A stretch of DNA of 22,971 nt, taken from the NCBI GenBank assembly GCA_032718475.1, contig JAUCBJ010007060.1:1-22971 (forward strand), written 5' to 3'. Positions 17,726 through 22,971 of the stretch are shown piece by piece. Position 1 is the first letter of the stretch; every line of letters starts with the position of its first letter. This stretch comes from Nemertoderma westbladi (lineage: Eukaryota > Xenacoelomorpha > Nemertodermatida > Nemertodermatidae). The translations under genes were made by a program, and so were the position numbers. The notes beneath the pieces were generated by a model. The model ran no database searches. It saw nothing but the letters and a program-made list of their open reading frames with translations, and was not told the DNA's origin.

Positions 17726-18237
17726 GGCACATAGGGTGCCAGGTAGTAGAGTTAGAGAGTTAGAGATAGAGTAGAGTAGTAGAGAAGGCACATAGGGTGC
17801 CAGGTAGTAGAGTTAGAGAGTTAGAGATAGTGTAGAGTAGTAGAGAGTGCACATAGGGTGCCAGTTAGTAGAGTTAGAAGGTGCCGGGCACAAGAGGTGC
17901 CGGGCACAAAAAGAGTTAGTAGAGTTAGAAGAGAGTTAGTAGAGTCAGTAGTAGTTCACATAATTAACGTACCCACTCTGCCGGCACTCAGAGCGTCACG
18001 TGTAGGCGATGAGACGTAAAGGGGATGTAGAGGAGTAGAGACGGGCACATAGGGTGCCAGAGAGTAGAAGAGTAGAGACGGGCACATAGGGTGCCAGGTA
18101 GTAAGTTAGAGAGGTAGTAGTGTAGTAGAGAGGGCACATAGGGTGCCAGGTAGTAGAGTAGAGCAGAGAGGGCACATAGGGTGCCAGGTAGTAGAGCTAG
18201 AGAGGTAGCTGAGTAGTAGAAGGGCACATAGGGTGCC
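17726..18237 (+). repeat. hairpin array B: eight GGCAC..GTGCC stem-loops
   Basis: Stem-loops with loop ATAGG start at 17726, 17787, 17848, 18044, 18081, 18133, 18171 and 18223. All but 17848 (outer pair lost) have the full five-pair stem. The stem differs from array A by T-A to C-G at the middle pair. Linkers are again A/G/T, with few or no C. The block 17863-18043 holds the second GTGCCGGGCAC doublet and about 100 bases of more ordinary sequence. Confidence 0.87.
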
Positions 18238-18273
18238 AGATAGTAGAATGGTTGTGGGCACCGCAAGCGCCAC

Positions 18274-18560
18274 GTAGTTAGAAGAGTGGAGTAGAGTTAG
18301 TAGAGCTAGTTAGTAGAGTTAGCAGAGCTAGTGGAGTAGAGTTAGTAGAGCTAGTTAGCAGAGTTGGTAGACTCAGAGGAGTCAAGTAGAGTTAGTAGAA
18401 GTAGAAAGTTAGTAGGAGTTAGTTAGACTTAGTAGAGAGTTAGAGTCAGTAGAAAGTTAGAGGCTCTCAGTTAGAGCTAGAAGTAGTAAGAGTTAGTAGT
18501 TAGCAGAGTTAGTTAGATAGTTAGAGTTAGTAAGCAGTAGGTAGATAGTATGATAGCACA
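18274..18560 (+). repeat. AGTTAG/TAGAG-rich tract without strong hairpins
   Basis: It continues the linker sequence of the arrays (GTTAGTAGAGTTAG and variants) but lacks GGTAC or GGCAC stems. Only CTAG palindromes recur. It may be the raw material or a decayed end of the arrays. Confidence 0.65.
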
Positions 18561-18912
18561 GGGGTAGCATTAGAGATTAAAGCCTTAGGGAGTGACAAGA
18601 GAGTGGAGAGGTGATAGTGCGGAGTGCGAAGAGAGCGTGGGCGCAATTCAAGTGTGGGGGAGGAGAAGTGAGAGGAAGAGTGTGGGACGAGGAGGTCCGG
18701 GAGGATGAGAGAGTCGGAGTAGAGTGGTGAGAGTGTTGGGGAAACAAAAATTGTGTGAGAGAAGCGCACGATCGGCCCGACACGAGACGCCAGAGGGTAG
18801 TGACATCATACCCATAGGGAGCGGCCTGGAAAGCCGACTCCGAAAAAATATACCCACCCCACACCCGATAATAGATCGGGATCCAGCGGAATTGTAGCGC
18901 ACTTTGAGTTGG
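18561..18912 (+). other. purine-rich non-coding segment before the 3' hairpin
   Basis: It is G- and A-rich with no supported frame. Open stretches on the minus strand (for example 18577-18864) are rich in Ser, Leu and Pro and look like translation of purine-rich complement. Confidence 0.45.
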
Positions 18913-18941
18913 ATGCTATCTTCTTACCGGGAAGATAGCAT
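18913..18941 (+). other. 11-bp hairpin abutting the polypurine tract
   Basis: ATGCTATCTTC pairs perfectly with GAAGATAGCAT across a seven-base loop TTACCGG. The polypurine tract begins at the next base. It may help define plus-strand priming or act in RNA. Confidence 0.85.
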
Positions 18942-18950
18942 GGGGGGGAG
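18942..18950 (+). other. polypurine tract of the gag-only element
   Basis: GGGGGGGAG directly precedes the right LTR, as in other LTR elements. Its presence supports replication by standard reverse transcription. Confidence 0.85.
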
Positions 18951-19482
18951 TGTTAGCTTATCCAATTCCGCTAACACAAACCCATAGAGTGAGCCATAAA
19001 GCAATATTGGGAGCACGAGGTTGATTACCAATCAACCTCGTGTCAGCCCAGTAAACGGGGACAATAGGCCCCAAAGGAGACACACACAATAGGGGTCAGG
19101 GGCCAAACCCCTAACCGAGAGAGAACACAGGGAGTGAAGGGAAACACTCCAAAGGGTGCCAACAAGGGTATCAACCAATCAGAGGGGGGAAAGGCATCGA
19201 TTGAGTAGCAATAAGGCCACCGTGCAATATAACCAGTAACCTGTAATCATTCATTCAGTTTACTCAGTCAGATCAGTAGGGTGGAACGGGGACTTCTGTC
19301 ACCGTCCGCTACCGCCATCATACTTATCTACCGGTACTGTGCATACTATACTACATATATATCAGACTATTATACCTTATACATATAACCGGACACCAGA
19401 ACTCTTTTACCTTTCACACAACGGCGGGGACGCGTGGATAGAAAACCCAACGGATAAACCGGGATCCGTAGATCCCGTCACA
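18951..19482 (+). repeat. gag-only element 3' LTR
   Basis: It matches 12502-13035 except for two one-base indels and a substitution around 19335-19343, and C for A at 19404. It is followed by ATTGC (19483-19487). Confidence 0.93.
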
Positions 19483-19487
19483 ATTGC

Positions 19488-20786
19488 TGCAATGCTATAC
19501 AATAGGATTCTATTAAATCGCATCAGGGATCCCATTGAGAGACTGCTCCGTGTAAATCAGAATGGGTTCCGTAAAGGTTGTGGGACCATGGAGCCCATTT
19601 TGGCACTTAGAAGGATAATTGAAGAGTTATCAAAAAAGAAAGACAGGCATGTGGCTGTTACCTTTGTTGACTTCTTCAAGGCCTTTGATTCAGTCTCTCG
19701 CTCACGTATGTTCAGCATACTTTCATTATATGGGATTCCTGATGAAATTATTGCAGCAATCAGATCAGTATACGATGGTTCGACAACATTTGTGTCTACT
19801 GTTGACGGTGACACAGAACCATTTGAAGTGTTATGGGGCGTCCTCCAAGGAGACACACTTGCACCATTCTTGTTCATTATTGTGGTTGACTATGTTCTAC
19901 GCATGTCCTTAGATCATCATAATGATGATGGGGTGATGATAACTCCACCTACTGGCTCCATAAGTCGAGGAAATCCTGCCAAGTACCTAACTGATCTAGA
20001 CTTTGCTGATGACTTAAGAGTACTCTCAGAATCATTAGAGGGAGCCCAACGGCTCCTCAGCTCATTAGAACATGATGCTTCTAGTGTTGGTCTTTTTATT
20101 AACTCCAGAAAGACCAAAATTTTGACAGTTAACTTTGAAAGTCCTCAGCAAGTCTCTGATCGGATGAGCATAAGCTCAAAGGATGGTATATTAGAGCATG
20201 TGGACGACTTCTGTTACCTGGGATCATGGATCCGGAAGTCGGGTGAGGACCTTCGAATACGTAAGGGAAAGGCATGGGCTGGGCAGCCTTGAATAGGCTT
20301 TCCAGGATTTGGAAGTCACCGGGAATTAATCAGAAACTTAAGGTCCGATTATTTAGAGCAGCAGTAGTTCCAGTACTCCTCTACGGGAGTCCACGCTGGG
20401 CTCTATCTGCTGAGGACACCCAATCTCTGGATGGCACATTCACAAGAATGCTACGCCGGGTTCATTGTGTCAAGTACAATGCACACATCTCCAACCAGAC
20501 ACTATATAACATTGGCGGTGTCTCATTGGTTCCCCCAAGGTTGACACTAGAACAAAGTCGCCTCCGCTTTGCAGGACGTTGCTTTTGCCGTGAGGACCAG
20601 CCAGTGCATAATCTTGTACTTTGGCAGCCTCATGGAGTGAATAAGCATGGTGGAAAGCCCATGACTTTCTTGAGACGCATCTTAAAGGACAGTGGCCTTA
20701 AAGATGCGGATGATCTAGCAAATGTCATGGGTAATAGGGAGTTGTGGCGGTGCAATTTTGTTGACAAGCCGGCACAGCATTCCTAA
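19488..20786 (+). pseudogene. LINE reverse transcriptase, main part, with frameshift
   Basis: Continues the frame of 11930-12501. Motifs in order: NGFRKGCGT (block before A), VTFVDFFKAFDSVSR (motif A with catalytic D), GVLQGDTLAPFLF (motif B), LDFADDL (motif C, catalytic DD) and GLFINSRKTK (motif D region). At about 20277-20281 five extra bases (GGGCTGGGC where copy 2 has GGGC) shift the frame, and the C-terminal part continues at 20274-20786 to a TAA. The C-terminal domain (DGTFTRMLRRVHC, then RFAG and ELWRCNF) follows the RT domain in the related fragments. The catalytic core is intact, but the copy is 5'-truncated, split by the LTR element and frameshifted, so it is dead. Confidence 0.9.
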
Positions 20787-20828
20787 AAATGCAGCTGCAA
20801 TGCAGCATGCCAATCCTAGTAGTAGTAG
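20787..20828 (+). other. LINE 3' untranslated end and TAG tail
   Basis: A stem GCTGC, AAT, GCAGC at 20794-20806 precedes a short TAGTAGTAG tail. The same layout recurs in other copies. The downstream duplication GTTATTAGGCC is at 20828-20838. Confidence 0.8.
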
Positions 20829-20838
20829 TTATTAGGCC

Positions 20839-21530
20839 TAATGTAATAAGTTTGCTAGCACGGCAGTGGAAACTATTCATTCACCTACTGCCATCAGATA
20901 AATTGCCAACTGGCTAATAATGAGCACATACTGGTTTATATAGGTAATGAAATTGTGGTGAGTGAAATTATACATTGATCGAAAGCTCTCGCCCCGAGTA
21001 CGTAAACTATCGCTATCTTGAGGCTTATTTTACACTTATGCTTGCTTACGTGAATGCGTATTTTGTGTTCGCCACAACATGTTGTGTGTCAAAATCTCAA
21101 AGTGATTCGTATATTCCTAGCTTAGAATAAAATGTTAGCAAGTCAGCTGCAACTCGCAGACCAATCATCTCTTGAGGTGACCTCAGGCAGGAGGGTGTTG
21201 GTTATCTCTGCTTAAGTGCTGCCTGAGGAAGTATCACAACAAATACGAATCTGTCACACTAAACTACACGTTGGCTCTTATCTTGACTCTATCATCATGA
21301 GCATCTACGTGATGCAGACTGTCCTAACCCCTAAGCACGTGATCCTTCGCTATCTCGGGGTTTATTTTATGCTTGCGTGAATGCGCTAGGGGGAAAATGT
21401 CTGAAATAGGAATCCTTACACAATTTCGTTGTATATTATGCTTTTTAACTGATTCTTGGCAGATCTCTATTACACCAATGAATGCGTATTTGGGGAGGAC
21501 GTTGACCAGTATGCAGTTTTCCAGTCTGCT
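20839..21530. other. unassigned DNA with diverged local repeats
   Basis: No gene was recognised. 21001-21060 and 21339-21388 are diverged copies (TCGCTATCT, TTATTTTA, CGTGAATGCG shared). An inverted repeat with 10-base arms (CCTCAGGCAG and CTGCCTGAGG) spans 21181-21228. 21389-21498 resembles 22276-22377, on the far side of the next LINE copy. Confidence 0.5.
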
Positions 21531-21543
21531 GGTAGGGGAGAAA
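21531..21543. repeat. target-site duplication of LINE copy 2 (left)
   Basis: GGTAGGGGAGAAA is repeated exactly at 22274-22286, just after the TAG tail. Confidence 0.88.
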
Positions 21544-22273
21544 GAAAGACCCAGAAAGACCAAAATTATGACAGTTAACTTTGAAAGTCCTCAGCAAGTC
21601 TTTGATCGGATGAGCATAAGCTCAAAGGATGGTATGCTTGAGCATGTGGACGACTTCTGTTACCTGGGATCATGGATCCGGAAGTCAGGTGAGGACCTTC
21701 GAATACGTAAGGGAAAGGCATGGGCAGCCTTGAATAGGCTTTCCAGGATTTGGAAGTCACCGAGAATTAATCGGAAACTTAAGGTCCGATTATTTAGAGC
21801 AGCAGTAGTTCCAGTACTCCTCTACGGGAGTCCATGCTGGGCTCTAACTGCTGAGGACACCAAATCTCTGGATGGCACATTTACAAGAATGCTACGCCGG
21901 GTTCATTGTGTCAAGTACAATGCACACATCTCCAACCAGACACTATATAACATTGGAGGTGTCTCATTGGTTCCCCCAAGCTTGACACTAGAACAAAATG
22001 GCCTCCGCTTTGCAGGACATTGCTTTCGCCGTGAGGACCAGCCAGTGCATAATCTTGTACTTTGGCAGCCTCATGGAGTGAATAAGCATGGTGGACAGCC
22101 CATGACTTTCTTGAGACGCATCTTAAAGGACACAGGCCTTAAAGATGCGGGTGATCTAGCAAATGTCATGGGTGATAGGGAGTTGTGGCGGTGCAATTTT
22201 GTTGACAAGCCGGCACAACATTCCTAAAAATGCAGCTGCAATGCAGCATGCCGATCCTAGTAGTAGTAGTAGT
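21544..22273 (+). mobile_element. 5'-truncated LINE copy 2
   Basis: Flanked by a 13-bp duplication. Homology with copy 1 begins at about 21551 (CCAGAAAGACCAAAAT), just after the RT motif D region. The seven bases between the duplication and the homology (21544-21550) have no counterpart and may be filler from the 5' junction. It ends with the 22235-22247 stem and five TAG/AGT units. Confidence 0.9.
21551..22227 (+). pseudogene. LINE C-terminal coding fragment
   Basis: The frame is open to TAA at 22225-22227, without the frameshift found in copy 1. It starts inside the protein, after the catalytic RT motifs, so it cannot make a polymerase. It contains the region KAWAALNRLSRIWKSP and the C-terminal domain found in all fragments here. 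The ATG at 21373 lies in flanking DNA and joins the frame only by chance. Confidence 0.87.
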
Positions 22274-22286
22274 GGTAGGGGAGAAA

Positions 22287-22971
22287 ATGTATGAAAGTGA
22301 TAACCTTCTCTCATTTCGTTATTTATATTGCGTTTTAGCTGATACTTGGCACTACTGCATATTTGGGGAGCGGGGACGATTTTTTTATTTTTTATATTTA
22401 TCGTAATATGTTATAATATTAATTTATCACTGTAACAAAAATGGGCTACCAGTTGTTCAGTTGTTGTTCAGACTTTCAGTTCAAGTTGTTCATAGATTCA
22501 AGGAAGATGGTGGTGAAGGTATAGTAGATGTTTGTGAAGCTGAAGATGATCTGATACACGTATTCGGGAGAAATTACCGCCCGTAATTTGGGAGGAGTGC
22601 TAGTTCTAGTTGAGTTGATTTTAATAAATAATAATGTAAGTTGCAACAATTATAGTGGCAGTCAGTTACCTTTTTTGTCTTGTTATGATAAAATCCATTT
22701 TCACATGAAAAAATTTGTCAAAAAGCGGTTACCCTACCCAGGGCATAGTAATGCCGAATTTTTTAACGGCTTGTCATTTTGACAGACGTTAGTTACCATA
22801 TATTTCGTTATGGTATCTAGTTTTTATTTAAGAAAGATATACAATAATTTACCTTCCTGAACAATAATGTAATAAAAAGTGGGCATTTTGACGGACATCA
22901 TGTTTTGGATAAAAAAAAACAATAAAAAACACTCAGACACTAGCTATTAAATAATTACTAGATAGAAGGCA
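22287..22971. other. AT-rich DNA, nothing recognised
   Basis: 22287-22377 is the right part of a diverged repeat shared with 21389-21498. The phrases CATTTTGACAGACGTT (22776) and CATTTTGACGGACATC (22885) are similar and may be old repeat copies. The open stretch 22588-22782 has no recognisable content. Confidence 0.45.

Larger units (their letters stand above)
12502..19482 (+). mobile_element. young LTR element encoding only a Gag-like protein
   Basis: The element is 6981 bp with LTRs of 534 and 532 bp that start TG and end CA, a polypurine tract abutting the right LTR and an ATTGC duplication. The LTRs differ by about four small changes (around 12886-12896 and at 12956), so it is recent. 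Inside are two overlapping long frames that together look like one large Gag with BEL/Pao-like zinc knuckles. No protease DTG/DSG, RT YxDD-type site, RNase H or integrase motifs were found in any frame. From 16822 to 18950 is non-coding DNA rich in hairpins. It resembles in principle the plant gag-only elements called TR-GAG, but I know of no animal family with this hairpin-rich layout. A partner element would have to supply the enzymes. Confidence 0.9.
11930..20828 (+). mobile_element. 5'-truncated LINE copy 1, split by an LTR element
   Basis: The LINE occupies 11930-12501 and 19488-20828. Between them lies the gag-only LTR element with one copy of its target duplication. Outer limits are set by the GTTATTAGGCC duplications. 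It has lost its endonuclease and any first reading frame by 5' truncation, keeps most of the reverse transcriptase domain and its 3' end, and ends in a short TAG repeat tail. The short 3' untranslated region, microsatellite-like tail and 5' truncation are reminiscent of RTE-type elements, but the clade is not certain. Confidence 0.9.

Noticed and set aside
17028-18237. CRISPR-like array of short repeats and spacers
   Set aside because: The spacers are low-complexity variations of AGTTAG, not unique sequences, repeat spacing varies, there are no cas genes, and the array lies inside an LTR element in an animal-type genome.
17988-18266. Minus-strand open frame of 92 codons
   Set aside because: It is a translation of the hairpin array complement, rich in Tyr, Leu and Pro with repeated APYVP-like units, and has no sign of a real protein.
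17041-18540. Telomeric repeat tract
   Set aside because: Units are TTAGAG, AGTTAG and TAGTAG mixtures, not TTAGGG, and they are bounded by LTRs.

Overview
This is a stretch of eukaryotic, almost certainly animal, genome with no host gene that I can recognise. It consists of retrotransposons in several states of decay set in AT-rich DNA. The protein families (a Ty3/Gypsy Gag-Pol, a non-LTR reverse transcriptase with an RTE-like C-terminal region, and a BEL/Pao-like double zinc-knuckle Gag) suggest an invertebrate, perhaps aquatic, but the species cannot be named from the sequence.

Layout. 1-3965: AT-rich DNA with four fragments of one LINE family (900-949 minus, 1196-1308 plus, 1330-1747 minus, 2440-2633 plus), a GGGGTA-rich minisatellite (2309-2427) and a cluster of palindromes built on AGTCCAA/TTGGACT (3324-3580). 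3971-9234: a complete Ty3/Gypsy element with 215-bp LTRs that differ at one base, a 5-bp target duplication and one open 1570-residue Gag-Pol. 9240-11918: remnants of a different Gypsy lineage (gag at 9638-10190, integrase at about 10236-10660), then unassigned DNA. 11930-20828: a 5'-truncated LINE flanked by a 10-11 bp target duplication, split by a 6981-bp LTR element at 12502-19482 that has its own 5-bp duplication. 20839-21530: unassigned DNA with diverged repeats. 21544-22273: a second 5'-truncated LINE copy with a 13-bp target duplication. 22287-22971: AT-rich, nothing recognised.

The most unusual object is the LTR element at 12502-19482. Its LTRs are about 99 percent identical, so it is young, yet it has no visible protease, reverse transcriptase, RNase H or integrase. 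It carries two long overlapping reading frames (13125-14999 and 14941-16821) that together look like one large Gag: charged N-terminal region, coiled coil, Asn-rich tract, Arg-rich region and a C-terminal pair of zinc knuckles. After them come 2.1 kb without a gene, in which some 20 short hairpins are strung along linkers nearly free of cytosine. One set has the stem GGTAC/GTACC and another GGCAC/GTGCC, which differ by a compensatory base pair. Further hairpins lie in the LTRs, after the second frame and against the polypurine tract. I infer a non-autonomous, gag-only element whose RNA is organised as a string of hairpins, perhaps for Gag binding or packaging. Its reverse transcriptase and integrase would have to come from elsewhere.

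Order of events: the LINE inserted first (duplication GTTATTAGGCC), then the gag-only LTR element landed inside its reverse transcriptase frame (duplication ATTGC). The Gypsy element at 3971-9234 is a separate and also recent insertion.
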